Both the position numbers and the translations under genes were made by a program. Positions 37,000 through 45,704 of a stretch of 64,000 bases of DNA are shown piece by piece; the stretch's first letter is position 1, and each line of letters starts with the position of its first letter. Origin of the DNA: Thermoplasmatales archaeon (GTDB lineage: Archaea > Thermoplasmatota > Thermoplasmata > Thermoplasmatales > Thermoplasmataceae); assembly GCA_027366585.1 (NCBI GenBank), contig DAHXNF010000059.1, positions 62,001 to 126,000 on the forward strand. Direction: 5' to 3'. The notes under the pieces were generated by a model. That model had not been told where the DNA came from. It saw only the letters and a list, made by a program, of their open reading frames with translations, and did no database searches.

Positions 37000-38135
37000 T
37001 TTCAATCCCGGATGGCAGGAACCTAGTGTCTATTCCAGATACTGTCCATTTGGACCAGGCGGAATTCAAGCCTGCAAACACGATGAAGGCCAGCGATGAA
37101 ATCAGGACCGCAGTCAGGCTCATCTCACGCGGTGTCTACAGTCCGCTCAAGGGATTCAACACTAGCGATGAACTATCTTCCATACTGAAGGATCAAAGAC
37201 TACCAGATGGGACGATCTGGGCAATGCCAGTCCTGCTGCCTGCTGATGAATCATCCTTCGCGGGGTTTTGCGAAGGAGAGGAGATCCTCATTGTAGACAG
37301 CTACGGACCAGTTGCGACAATCCGAATAAACGAGAAATATACACTGGATATGAAAGAAGCAAGCATTATGATCTTCGGAACCAGCGATCCTGGACATCCC
37401 GGTGTCGAAAGGTTTCTCAGGAACGGTTCAAAATATATGGGTGGAACCCTGACCCATTCTTTTTCGTACAGATTACCGTTCCAGGAAAGGGTAATGTACC
37501 CAAAGGAAACACGGGAATACTTTCAGTCGAATGGCTGGAAGCGTATAGTTGCCTTCCAGACAAGAAACATACCACACCTCGGACATGAATATATGCACAT
37601 GAAGGCACTTGAAACTCACGACGGTTTATTCATCAACCCCGTTATAGGCAGGAAGAAGGCCGGCGATTTCAGGGATGAGGCGATAATAGCCGCCTACGAT
37701 GCAATGCAGGAGCATTACTATCCTGCAGGCAGGGTGCTAATGGCCCCAATTAACTATGAAATGCAATACGCAGGCCCCCGGGAGGCATTGCATCATGCAA
37801 TTATGAGGAAGAACTTCGGTGCAACGAGTTTCATAGTTGGAAGAGATCATGCTGGAGTAGGCAGTTATTACGATCCATTGGAAGCTCAGAGGAACTGCCT
37901 GTCCTTTCCTGATCTTGGGATAGAAATACTGAAATTTGAAGAGGCATCCTACTGCCAGAAATGCAAAACAATCTCTGAAGCGGGTGACTGTTCTCATCCC
38001 GATTCGGACAGAGTTAAGTTCAGTGGCACGGATGTCAGGCGAATGCTCATAACAGGCGATTTTACGGGAAGTAAAAGCGTTCGCATGGAGGTCCTTAATG
38101 CAGTCAGGGCCATCAATCCAATGTTCCAGTCCTGA
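36996..38135 (+). CDS. sat: sulfate adenylyltransferase (ATP sulfurylase)
   Basis: 379 residues of the single-domain archaeal/bacterial Sat type. The nucleotide motifs are FQTRNIPHLGHEYMHMKALE (family QxRNP-type) and GRDHAGVGSYYDP, with the MAPINYEMQYAGPREALHHA active-site region. A CQKCKTISEAGDC segment near the C-terminus may bind zinc. It makes APS from sulfate and ATP, feeding the co-transcribed cysH product. Confidence 0.94.
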   Translation: MISIPDGRNLVSIPDTVHLDQAEFKPANTMKASDEIRTAVRLISRGVYSPLKGFNTSDELSSILKDQRLPDGTIWAMPVLLPADESSFAGFCEGEEILIVDSYGPVATIRINEKYTLDMKEASIMIFGTSDPGHPGVERFLRNGSKYMGGTLTHSFSYRLPFQERVMYPKETREYFQSNGWKRIVAFQTRNIPHLGHEYMHMKALETHDGLFINPVIGRKKAGDFRDEAIIAAYDAMQEHYYPAGRVLMAPINYEMQYAGPREALHHAIMRKNFGATSFIVGRDHAGVGSYYDPLEAQRNCLSFPDLGIEILKFEEASYCQKCKTISEAGDCSHPDSDRVKFSGTDVRRMLITGDFTGSKSVRMEVLNAVRAINPMFQS

Positions 38136-38276
38136 AAAAGCAAGAGAGATCGATGACTTGAAGATATGGTAATCATTAGCAATGCCGCGAATGAAGTACG
38201 CTCTGCGAATCCACTCCAGCACTTAGTAGAAGGTTGAAACCGAAAGGTATTTTAGTGAATTTTTAATGCTGTATCG

Positions 38277-38906
38277 TTGATATATAAAATTTCAGGGAAT
38301 GTAATTTATAAAGACGACACAAAAGTTGGAGACATTACTTTTCAGGGGTCCGGAATGCGTCTATATCAGATCATTTTCACTGGCCCTGTTAGTTTAACAC
38401 TTGAACGGTCTGGAAGGGGGTTTAAGATCATAGACGGAGGGATGGATATGGGCAAGACCGGTCGAGGCTTGGAGGTAGAATATAACTTCCAGTTTTACAG
38501 GCCGAGGAGAGACCAATTGAGGCGCTTCATCATGAATTCTGTTAATAGCATAGAGATAGAAGCCTCAGGAAATACGGCCTTCACAATCAATCGAGTTGCA
38601 GATGGCTTCACAATCGATTGTACGGATGCCACCGCACTCGTTCCTGCATTCGTTATGTATTCACTCCTTTCTCAATATGCTTCGTCCGGAGGCACATACA
38701 ATCGGTTTCAGGGTTATGCCCAGGTTCCAGGCATCTACCGTGGGGTCTCACTGGCATTGTCGTTGGGAGCACTCGTCTTCCTGTACTCTATAGACGTTGG
38801 ATTTTTACCAACCTACTTGAGTTTAACATTGTTTTTCGTGCTTATAGTTTGTTCATATGTTGTAAGGTTTGCAGGGAGAAGGGCTGCACGAAGGAAGGGA
38901 GACTGA
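38277..38906 (+). CDS. hypothetical protein with C-terminal membrane segments
   Basis: 209 residues from a TTG start; no ATG or GTG is available at the beginning of the frame. The N-terminal 150 residues are predicted soluble, with beta-rich segments resembling a Tubby/LURP-like barrel only in general pattern. Two hydrophobic helices (about 158-173 and 178-198) end in a basic tail RRAARRKGD. A TTTTTAATG element upstream could be a TATA box. Not recognised as a known family. Confidence 0.55.
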   Translation: MIYKISGNVIYKDDTKVGDITFQGSGMRLYQIIFTGPVSLTLERSGRGFKIIDGGMDMGKTGRGLEVEYNFQFYRPRRDQLRRFIMNSVNSIEIEASGNTAFTINRVADGFTIDCTDATALVPAFVMYSLLSQYASSGGTYNRFQGYAQVPGIYRGVSLALSLGALVFLYSIDVGFLPTYLSLTLFFVLIVCSYVVRFAGRRAARRKGD

Positions 38907-39233
38907 TCTCGAGTCAACATTTTGTTTTCGTCGTAAACTTATAACGGTATCCCCGAAGATAACTGTTCACTTCCGTAAATGGTGTTCGTTGTTTCGAGAC
39001 ATTATATTTTCTCTATACACCTCGCTGACTCTTCAGGTTTGACAAATAACCATATCATTTAGAACATATAGGCGGATAATTTCTTCATGCCCATGAAAGA
39101 AAGTTCTTGTTTTCAGAAAGCGAACCGATGCAGTACGAGAGTAAAGGAAAGAGCTTGTAAACAGTCTATTTTCTGCATGGAAAATTACAACAGTTTAGAG
39201 CACGAAAGCCACTGAGCTTGCGATGTGGATGAA
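38907..39233. other. intergenic region upstream of the IS element
   Basis: No gene is recognised. This AT-rich stretch flanks the left end of the IS200/IS605 element, and the exact left boundary could not be placed. Short open frames here have no coding features. Confidence 0.45.
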
Positions 39234-39257
39234 GTGCAATACTTAATATGGTTGCAC
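39234..39257 (+). repeat. left-end hairpin of the IS element
   Basis: A perfect 6-base inverted repeat GTGCAA / TTGCAC with a 12-base loop lies 20 bases before the tnpA ATG. It may be the left-end recognition hairpin or a hairpin controlling tnpA translation. Confidence 0.45.
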
Positions 39258-39276
39258 CGTATACTTTTTTTGTTAT

Positions 39277-39690
39277 ATGGAAATAACGCAAACTAATAAA
39301 ATCTACAAATCGTATGATCACATGGTATTCAGTTGTCAGTACCATGTCATCTTTTGCCCGAAATATAGAAGGAAGGTGTTGATTGATGGTGTGGACATTA
39401 GATTAAAGGAACTGCTAAATAAGAAAGAATCTGAGTATGGATATAAGGTGATGGAAATGGAAGTCATGTCAGACCACGTGCATCTTCTCATTGATGTTGA
39501 GCCAGAGAGGAACATAACAGAAATTGTAAACCTCATTAAGGGCTATACTTCTCACGTCCTTCGTGAGGAGTTCCCCTGGCTGAAGAAGAGGCTCCCTACA
39601 CTCTGGACAAGATCAAAATTCATTTCATCTGTTGGCGCTGTAACACTTGAAGCCGTCACGAAGTACATAGAGGATCAGAAGAACGTATGA
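39277..39690 (+). CDS. tnpA: IS200/IS605 TnpA transposase
   Basis: 137 residues, the usual size. The HUH motif is His67-Val-His69 in SDHVHLLI, and the catalytic tyrosine is Tyr130 in AVTKYIEDQ. It cuts and joins single-stranded element ends during replication-linked transposition. The tnpB ATG overlaps its stop codon (ATGA). Confidence 0.95.
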   Translation: MEITQTNKIYKSYDHMVFSCQYHVIFCPKYRRKVLIDGVDIRLKELLNKKESEYGYKVMEMEVMSDHVHLLIDVEPERNITEIVNLIKGYTSHVLREEFPWLKKRLPTLWTRSKFISSVGAVTLEAVTKYIEDQKNV

Positions 39691-40703
39691 TATTAACCTA
39701 CAAGATCAAGCATGGAAGAGATTTTTCGGGGGAACTAACGAAAGCTAGGTTAATAGCAGGGTTTGCCATAAAAAACAGATCCATTTCATCCAAGGATGTC
39801 AGGCAGTTTGGCCTTAGATCGATAATATCAAACCAGATACTCCGGAAATATTCCAGAAACAGGAAAGCAAGGAATGTTCATAATGTAAAATTAACCATAC
39901 CTGCTCAGGGGATACATTTTGACCATAAAGACAGGATCATAACCATACCGTCTCTGAAACTGACATTAAACTACTATTTCAGGAATGATTTTGAGAAAAT
40001 AAACCAGATTGAATTCGATAATAAATTTGCATACATATCTGTGACAGTACCCGAAAGCGCCCTGACCGAACCGAAGGGATATCTCGGAGTGGACAGGAAT
40101 ACAACAGGCCACATTGCCGTTGTTGCAAACCCCCTGAACGGAAAGGTTCTGAAGCTCGGAAAGAGTGCAGAACACAGCCACAGGAAATACAGGAATATCA
40201 GGAAAAATCTACAGAAGAATGGAAAATACAGGAAGGTGAAGGAAACAAAGAACAAAGAAAACAGGATTGTAAAGGACATAAACCATAAAGTATCGAAGAA
40301 GATAGTGCAGGAAGCAAAGAATAATGGGATGGGAATAAAGCTCGAATATCTAAATGGAATAAGGAATGCAAAGTCGAGCAGGAATTTCAGATATTCCCTG
40401 AATAGCTGGTCATTCTATCAGCTCCAGACCATGATAGAATACAAGGCCAGGCTACTTGGAATACCTGTTGTCTATGTCGATCCGTATCACACGTCAAAGG
40501 ACTGTTCAAGATGTGGACAGATAGGCAACCGTTCAGGAAAATCATTTAAGTGCCCCAAATGTGGGCACGTTGATCATGCCGATGCCAATGCTTCGTTCAA
40601 CATAGCATTGCGTCCGGTATTTGAGGAAGGCATGGATCGATTGCATGCAGACAGGGATGCATGCAAGGGGAGCACTGACACCCACAGAGAGGCAACGCCA
40701 TGA
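39687..40703 (+). CDS. tnpB: TnpB RNA-guided endonuclease (IS605 OrfB)
   Basis: 338 residues, shorter than many TnpB proteins but complete in the nuclease part. The RuvC triad is Asp136 (GVDRNTTGHI), Glu220 (IKLEYLNGI) and Asp299 (DADANASFNI). The zinc finger is Cys273-Cys276 and Cys289-Cys292 (CSRCGQ, CPKCGH). TnpB uses a guide RNA made from the element's right end to cut DNA, which favours element retention. The compact N-terminal wedge region may be reduced compared with ISDra2 TnpB. The C-terminal tail beyond residue 310 is charged and overlaps the probable guide-RNA region. Confidence 0.93.
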   Translation: MILTYKIKHGRDFSGELTKARLIAGFAIKNRSISSKDVRQFGLRSIISNQILRKYSRNRKARNVHNVKLTIPAQGIHFDHKDRIITIPSLKLTLNYYFRNDFEKINQIEFDNKFAYISVTVPESALTEPKGYLGVDRNTTGHIAVVANPLNGKVLKLGKSAEHSHRKYRNIRKNLQKNGKYRKVKETKNKENRIVKDINHKVSKKIVQEAKNNGMGIKLEYLNGIRNAKSSRNFRYSLNSWSFYQLQTMIEYKARLLGIPVVYVDPYHTSKDCSRCGQIGNRSGKSFKCPKCGHVDHADANASFNIALRPVFEEGMDRLHADRDACKGSTDTHREATP

Positions 40704-40722
40704 GCGATAGCGACCTTAGAAC

Positions 40723-40743
40723 CTCCAATCCTTTGGGATGGAG
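40723..40743 (+). repeat. right-end hairpin of the IS element and probable guide-RNA terminus
   Basis: CTCCAATCC and GGGATGGAG form a 9-base stem with one mismatch and one G-U pair around a TTT loop, 20 bases after the tnpB stop. In IS605 elements this position is the right-end hairpin and lies at the end of the TnpB guide-RNA scaffold, the guide being the flanking DNA just beyond. The guide-RNA 5' end cannot be placed. Confidence 0.55.
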
Positions 40744-40799
40744 AGTATGTCAGTCCTTTCCAAGCAAAGATTTTATAAAGAAAGAACCTTTTCTTTTTA

Positions 40800-41636
40800 A
40801 TGCACGCTCCTGATTCGGCAAAATACTTGGAGTTTAAAGGCGGAAAGATTGCATATGATATTGCAGGACCGGTTAACGGGCATTCAATTATATTGATCCA
40901 TGAAGCCATTGCTGATCGCCGGATGTGGGACAGGGAGCTACGGAACCTTGCAAAGCATTATCGCGTATTACGATTTGACCTCAGGGGCTACGGCAGCTCC
41001 TCTCCCGCAGAGAAGGAGTTTTCTTATGTGGACGATCTAAATGCGCTGATCGAACACCTGGAACTTAAGCGACCCTTGCTCGTTGGAGCAAGCATAGGTG
41101 GAAGGATTGCGCTCGACTTTGTAGTTGCCCATCCAGGAATAGTCCGGTGTCTACTTTTGATCTCACCGGGTTTCTCCGGCATGGATTACCCAATGTTTCC
41201 AGAAGGAGTTTTTGAAGTCGATGAAAAAGCTTCCAAAGCGGCCTATGATGCATATGCTAGTGGAAATTTAGATGCTGCATTCGAGCACCTTCGGGGCCTC
41301 TGGGGCGCTGCGCTTGAAGGGAAGAACCTTCAGTTATTTCGCAACATGGTATATGAGAACGCAAGCGAGGTGTTTCAGGAACGCTCTGGGCAACATGAAC
41401 GTCCTGTCGGAACAAAAGCGGCAACACAGCTTGCAAAACTCAATGTGCCACTTCTCGTCCTTGTAGGCGACAAAGACAATCCAGCCATGCCGCACGTTGC
41501 AAGGTATCTTGCAGATCATGTTCCACATGCAAAAATGAAGCTCGTTCCGGGTGCGGACCATCTGCTTAATCTTACCGCGCCAAAGGCTTTTGATGAAGCA
41601 GTTGAGGAGATGATGAACGTACCGTGGGATCGATGA
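40800..41636 (+). CDS. alpha/beta hydrolase
   Basis: 278 residues. The nucleophile elbow is GASIGG (serine after VGAS), the acid lies in VLVGDKDNPAMP, and the catalytic histidine is in VPGADHLLNL. The oxyanion region reads HEAIADRRMWD where many relatives have HG. The fold matches small esterases and enol-lactonases; the substrate is unknown. The ATG is 57 bases beyond the IS right-end hairpin, so the native promoter may have been disrupted or replaced. Confidence 0.88.
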   Translation: MHAPDSAKYLEFKGGKIAYDIAGPVNGHSIILIHEAIADRRMWDRELRNLAKHYRVLRFDLRGYGSSSPAEKEFSYVDDLNALIEHLELKRPLLVGASIGGRIALDFVVAHPGIVRCLLLISPGFSGMDYPMFPEGVFEVDEKASKAAYDAYASGNLDAAFEHLRGLWGAALEGKNLQLFRNMVYENASEVFQERSGQHERPVGTKAATQLAKLNVPLLVLVGDKDNPAMPHVARYLADHVPHAKMKLVPGADHLLNLTAPKAFDEAVEEMMNVPWDR

Positions 41637-42053
41637 GCCCGCATTATTGCCATAACGATATTGTTAATGATTGCCGCAACCTGGAAACTGCCTGCAGTAT
41701 TCTTAAGAAACAAACGGCCTCAATTTAGCCGACCTCATACCTATGGGCTATAGCTGATTTAACAAATTTCTAAGCAAGACAGAACGACTTTGAAATCAAG
41801 TGGAATACCGACATAAGTGCTTACGTTCTTTCATCCGTGTGTCGTAAATCCGAAGAGCAGTCGTATATGCACAGCCATGAAACAATTCATGCTTCCTCAT
41901 GACATATTTTTAGATGATTGCGTTTAATCTTATTCATAATCGAAGGTAATGTGAAGCATTATGAAAAGGCAGGATGTTAGGTTCTTTAAGGTCATATTGA
42001 TGAGGTTGCTTCTTTATTGCCTTGTGTTAAAGCCAATTCATTGAACCTCTTGT
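41637..42053. other. intergenic region with no supported gene
   Basis: No coding feature was recognised over about 420 bases. A 27-codon frame starting with ATG at 41961 lacks any other support. Confidence 0.5.
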
Positions 42054-42180
42054 TTATCTCTCCGGGATATTTCCCCTAAGCGACTGGCATAATTGCGAGA
42101 ATATTGCCACCGCCGCCAATGAGAGCATTCCGAAAACCAACTGCGATCCAGCAAGCAGAAGAAGGCAACAGGGACCGTAC
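42054..42180 (-). pseudogene. possible remnant of a membrane transporter C-terminus
   Basis: Reading the minus strand to the stop at 42054-42056 gives a hydrophobic stretch including LLLLAGSQLVFGMLSLAAVA, then a short basic tail. It looks like the last helix of a polytopic transporter, perhaps MFS type, with everything upstream missing. Support is only the hydrophobic pattern. Confidence 0.3.
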
Positions 42181-42274
42181 TAAAGCGGGCTGAATTGAAA
42201 ATTAAAGTACGTAAAAAACACGATTTACTCAAATTTGCAGAATATAAACCAATAATATCAGTAATTAATCAGGA

Positions 42275-42347
42275 AGCCACTGGAGGGTTTCGATCCCCCG
42301 ACCTGCTGATTACAAATCAGCTGCTCTACCAGCTGAGCTACAGTGGC
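42275..42347 (-). tRNA. tRNA-Thr (UGU anticodon)
   Basis: The 73-base minus-strand sequence folds as a full cloverleaf: acceptor GCCACTG/CAGTGGC, D-arm GCTC...GAGC, anticodon stem GCTGA/TCAGC around loop TTTGTAA giving anticodon TGT, and T-stem GGGGG/CCCTC. The discriminator base is U, as expected for archaeal tRNA-Thr. The T-loop begins ATCG rather than TTCG. No intron, and CCA is not encoded. Confidence 0.93.
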
Positions 42348-42435
42348 ATTAGTTTTACACCTAAAGCGAGTCAGTAATTGTTTTGTTAGTTTAATCTTTC
42401 CCACGGACTTATAAGTTATAACTCTATTCTTATAC

Positions 42436-42984
42436 ATGGGTGGATTGGCAAGCAAAGAGTTCAAAATAAAAGCAGAAAGATACGTGAAAAACACATTTGT
42501 TCCATCTATATTTCTTGGAATAACGATTTCTGCTGTATCTGTACTTCTATTTATTCTGAGAAATGAACTTGTCATAGTAAGCGATGGAAAATTCCTCATT
42601 TTTGCTTCATTTGGTTCGACTGCGTTCATAATGTACCTGATGCCATCCTCTCCAACTGCAAAGATTGACAAATTCGTCAAGAGCTATGCTATTGCCTCCG
42701 TCATTGGTCTCTTTGGGTTCTACGCATACCCCGTTCTGGGAACATTTTTCGACCTGGCTATAGTAGAAACACTGATCGCTCTTGCTCTAGTTTCTTTGAA
42801 GGCAATACACCCGCCTGCAGCAGCAATTGGAATAGTATTTGCGATTGGAAAGGTAGGTCCATACGGAATTGTAGTCATTATGCTGGGAATCCTTACGATT
42901 ATCGGCCTTAAGATCATGCTGGACAGGGTCGTACTGGTCACAGAGGACGAACTGGCAAAGAAGCATTCCCTAAGTAATGAATAA
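42436..42984 (+). CDS. HPP family membrane protein
   Basis: 182 residues with four or five membrane helices. The defining HPP motif is in LKAIHPPAAAIGIVF near residue 122, and FASFGSTAFIMYLMPSSP matches the preceding family region. HPP proteins include nitrite transporters of plastids and cyanobacteria; the substrate here is unknown. A TATA-like CTTATAAGTTATA at 42408-42420 lies about 24 bases upstream of the ATG, pointing to a leaderless mRNA. Confidence 0.85.
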   Translation: MGGLASKEFKIKAERYVKNTFVPSIFLGITISAVSVLLFILRNELVIVSDGKFLIFASFGSTAFIMYLMPSSPTAKIDKFVKSYAIASVIGLFGFYAYPVLGTFFDLAIVETLIALALVSLKAIHPPAAAIGIVFAIGKVGPYGIVVIMLGILTIIGLKIMLDRVVLVTEDELAKKHSLSNE

Positions 42985-43308
42985 ATTGAGAGACCCAGTA
43001 TTCGCATTAATCGGGCGATAAGAGTTGTTAATCAAGTAGCGTTCAAAAAGAGATTTAGAAAACCTGCGTTCATTATATTATGTTCAGAAAGCTGGCTAAG
43101 GCTGCATATACGCACATATCTCCGGAGAATCTCTCTGCTATTATTCTATCTTCTTACCATCATGCAAGATTTCATAACAAATACAGACCAATTCTCCTTT
43201 TCATGTAATCGGTCCCACAATAAACGGATCAAGGATATACATCAAACAAGGTTTCTGCTTAAACACAAGGATCTTCATGCATACTTGCCTCAAAAATGCT
43301 GAAGGGTA
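42985..43308. other. intergenic region with no recognised gene
   Basis: AT-rich non-coding sequence. A 42-codon frame at 43081-43209 begins with ATG and is mildly basic, but has no SD, TATA spacing or known motif to support it. Confidence 0.45.
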
Positions 43309-43323
43309 AAAATTAATAATTTT
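43309..43323 (+). promoter_or_regulatory. TATA box of the 120-residue hypothetical gene
   Basis: AAAATTAATAATTTT-like sequence centred 25 bases before the ATG at 43341, the spacing expected for a leaderless transcript. Confidence 0.45.
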
Positions 43324-43340
43324 CAAACCATGGAACTACA

Positions 43341-43703
43341 ATGAAAAGCATATCCGTGTCGCAAAAAATAGAAGACGAGGAATTGTCTAATATTTTTGCA
43401 CAAAACATTGGCAGTGTAAGCTATTCAAGAGGAAACAGGTCAGGAAACGTCGACTCGATTTTCCTGTGCGGAACCAAGTTTTTCCTCCGTACCAACGATA
43501 CAATAGGATTTGTATTGTATTCCTTCTACAATGGACAGGATCAGAAGATCGTTTTTGGAAGGATCGGAGGCGGATCTGGACTGCTTAACATACGTATGGG
43601 GGCAGGAAACAAGGTTGAAGAGTCCATTCTCTCCAGCATACAGCAGGCTGCTGAAAGGATTGGTGCCATCGTGTCGTCTGATGAACCCACCCAAATAAAG
43701 TGA
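43341..43703 (+). CDS. hypothetical protein
   Basis: 120 residues, no recognised domain. Predicted to alternate beta-strands (VDSIFLCGTKFFL, GFVLYSFY) with a glycine-rich GRIGGGSGLLN and a C-terminal helix, all soluble. A TATA box lies at the right distance for the ATG. It is convergent with the acetyl-CoA synthetase gene, 14 bases apart. Confidence 0.65.
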   Translation: MKSISVSQKIEDEELSNIFAQNIGSVSYSRGNRSGNVDSIFLCGTKFFLRTNDTIGFVLYSFYNGQDQKIVFGRIGGGSGLLNIRMGAGNKVEESILSSIQQAAERIGAIVSSDEPTQIK

Positions 43704-43717
43704 TCGGACTTCCTGAA

Positions 43718-45670
43718 TTATAGGGCCCCCTTATTCTGCTTTCTGAAAGATTCTATAGCTTCCTTAATCTCCTCGACAGTTGCTCCGCTTTCCAGGGTGC
43801 TTATATCTCCAGGAACCTGGTTCAGATATATTGCCTTAAGGACGCGCCTCATTATCTTGCCACTTCTTGTCTTCGGGAGATTCTTCACAATATGTATTTC
43901 GTCCGGCACTGTTATAGGCCCAAGAGATTCCCTTATTACCTTCTTTGTCTGCGTGACGAAATCAGGGCCTGCATGGTTTCCTTCCTTCAGCACCACAAAT
44001 GATACTATGGCGTCTCCCTTGACTGCGTCCGGCTTGCCAAACACCGCTGCTTCTGCAATCCCGTCTGAAGAAACGAGGGCATCCTCTATCTCGATTGTGC
44101 CCAGTCTGTGGCCCGAGACCTTCAGCACTTCATCTGCTCTGCCCAGGAGCCAGAAATATCCATCCTCGTCCTGTATGGCATAGTCACCAGAGTAATAATA
44201 GCCGGGAAACCTCGAGAAATAAGTTTCCTTGAATCTATCGGGATCATTATTTATTGTCAGCATCATTCCGGGCCACGATCCCTTTATGCAGAGGAATCCC
44301 TTTTCCCCGTTTCGTGTGTTTGATCCCTCCTCACTGAGGACGTATGGCTCAACGGATGGCATAGGGAAAGTAGCGGAACCAGGCTTCAGGTTCGGAAGGC
44401 CTAAACTCACGCTTGGAGATATGATAAATCCGCCGGTTTCTGTTTGCCAGTACGTGTCTACTATCGGGCATCTCCCTTTTCCTATTACTTTGTAGAACCA
44501 TTCCCATGCAGCAGGGTTTATCGGCTCCCCGACTGTACCCAGTACCTTCAGGGAAGAAAGGTCATATGCCTCAGGATAGTGATTCCCATGCCTCATCAGG
44601 GAACGTATTGCGGTAGGAGAGGTGTAGAGCTGGTTAACTCCATAACGCTCAATGATCTGCCACATTCTTGATGGATCCGGATAGAGGAACGATCCCTCAT
44701 ACAGTATCGATGTCAGTCCAAGAAGCAATGGGGCAAATACGATGTAACTATGCCCGGTAACCCAGCCTATGTCCGCCGCGCACCACCACCTGTCATCTTC
44801 TCCAGGATCGAATGCCCACTTCAGTGTGTTCGCAACCCAAACCGCATACCCGCCGGTTCCGTGCACTATGCCTTTTGGCTTCCCGGTTGTTCCAGATGTA
44901 TATAATATGTAAAGAGGATCGGATGAATCCATTACTTCCGGCGGAACAGGTACAAAATCATTCTTGACAATCTTATCCCACCAGAAGTCCCGGCCTTCCT
45001 TCATGTCCACATCATGCCCTGTGCGCCTGCATACAATAACGGTGTCTACATCCGGGGCCTTGTCAAGGGCCTCGTCAGCAATCTTTTTCAGGTCAACTAT
45101 TTTCCCGTTCCTGAATCCACCGTCGGCAGTTATGAGCAGTTTAGAATTTGAATCCCTCATTCTCTCCGCGAGTGCATCGGATCCGAAGCCTGAGAAGACT
45201 AGTGTGAAGACAACACCTATCCTTGCAGCCGCTAGCATGGCGACAATGGTCTCAATTATCATGGGCATGTATATTGTAATACGATCTCCTTTACCGAGAC
45301 CTGAATCAAGTAGGGTCCTGGCAACTGCGTTAACCCTCCTGTAAAGTCCCTGGTAAGTGACAATCTTCTCCTCACCGTTCTCGCCAATCCAGATATAGGC
45401 AGCCTTGTTTCTCCTGTTATTCTTCAGGTGCCTGTCCACGCAGTTATATGAAACGTTAAGCTTGCCATCCTTGAACCACTTGTAGAATGGTTTTTCCGAA
45501 TCATCCAGCACTTTTGTCCATGAAGAGTACCAGTCAATCAGCTTTGCATGCTCACTCCAGAATGCATCTGGGTCCTTCAGGGATTTTTCCTGGATTGAGA
45601 AATACTTACCAACATTGTGGTTGAATGTGCCTGATGATATTATCGAAGTTCCATTGTCCTTTTCGTCCAT
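43718..45670 (-). CDS. acs: acetyl-CoA synthetase
   Basis: 650 residues, the usual length. Core motifs are LYILYTSGTTGKPKGIVHGT (P-loop), TYWQTETGG, YYSGDYAIQDEDGYFWLLGR and the C-terminal acylation-lysine region TRSGKIMRR. It activates acetate to acetyl-CoA with ATP, forming AMP. The lysine in SGKI could be regulated by acetylation, as in other Acs proteins. Confidence 0.95.
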   Translation of the reverse strand: MDEKDNGTSIISSGTFNHNVGKYFSIQEKSLKDPDAFWSEHAKLIDWYSSWTKVLDDSEKPFYKWFKDGKLNVSYNCVDRHLKNNRRNKAAYIWIGENGEEKIVTYQGLYRRVNAVARTLLDSGLGKGDRITIYMPMIIETIVAMLAAARIGVVFTLVFSGFGSDALAERMRDSNSKLLITADGGFRNGKIVDLKKIADEALDKAPDVDTVIVCRRTGHDVDMKEGRDFWWDKIVKNDFVPVPPEVMDSSDPLYILYTSGTTGKPKGIVHGTGGYAVWVANTLKWAFDPGEDDRWWCAADIGWVTGHSYIVFAPLLLGLTSILYEGSFLYPDPSRMWQIIERYGVNQLYTSPTAIRSLMRHGNHYPEAYDLSSLKVLGTVGEPINPAAWEWFYKVIGKGRCPIVDTYWQTETGGFIISPSVSLGLPNLKPGSATFPMPSVEPYVLSEEGSNTRNGEKGFLCIKGSWPGMMLTINNDPDRFKETYFSRFPGYYYSGDYAIQDEDGYFWLLGRADEVLKVSGHRLGTIEIEDALVSSDGIAEAAVFGKPDAVKGDAIVSFVVLKEGNHAGPDFVTQTKKVIRESLGPITVPDEIHIVKNLPKTRSGKIMRRVLKAIYLNQVPGDISTLESGATVEEIKEAIESFRKQNKGAL

Positions 45671-45704
45671 TTTTCAGGATTGGATCTTACGTATATTAAC
45701 ATAA

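Larger units (their letters stand above)
39234..40743 (+). mobile_element. IS200/IS605-family insertion sequence with tnpA and tnpB
   Basis: The element carries overlapping tnpA (Y1 HUH transposase) and tnpB genes in the same direction. A hairpin is found near each end (39234-39257 and 40723-40743), as expected for single-strand transposition. Exact cleavage sites and the target tetra- or pentanucleotide are not defined, so the boundaries are approximate. Both reading frames are intact with all catalytic residues, which suggests a recent arrival. It sits just upstream of the alpha/beta hydrolase gene. Confidence 0.75.

Noticed and set aside
43081..43209. 42-codon ATG frame in the intergenic region
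   Set aside because: No promoter spacing, SD or conserved motif supports it.
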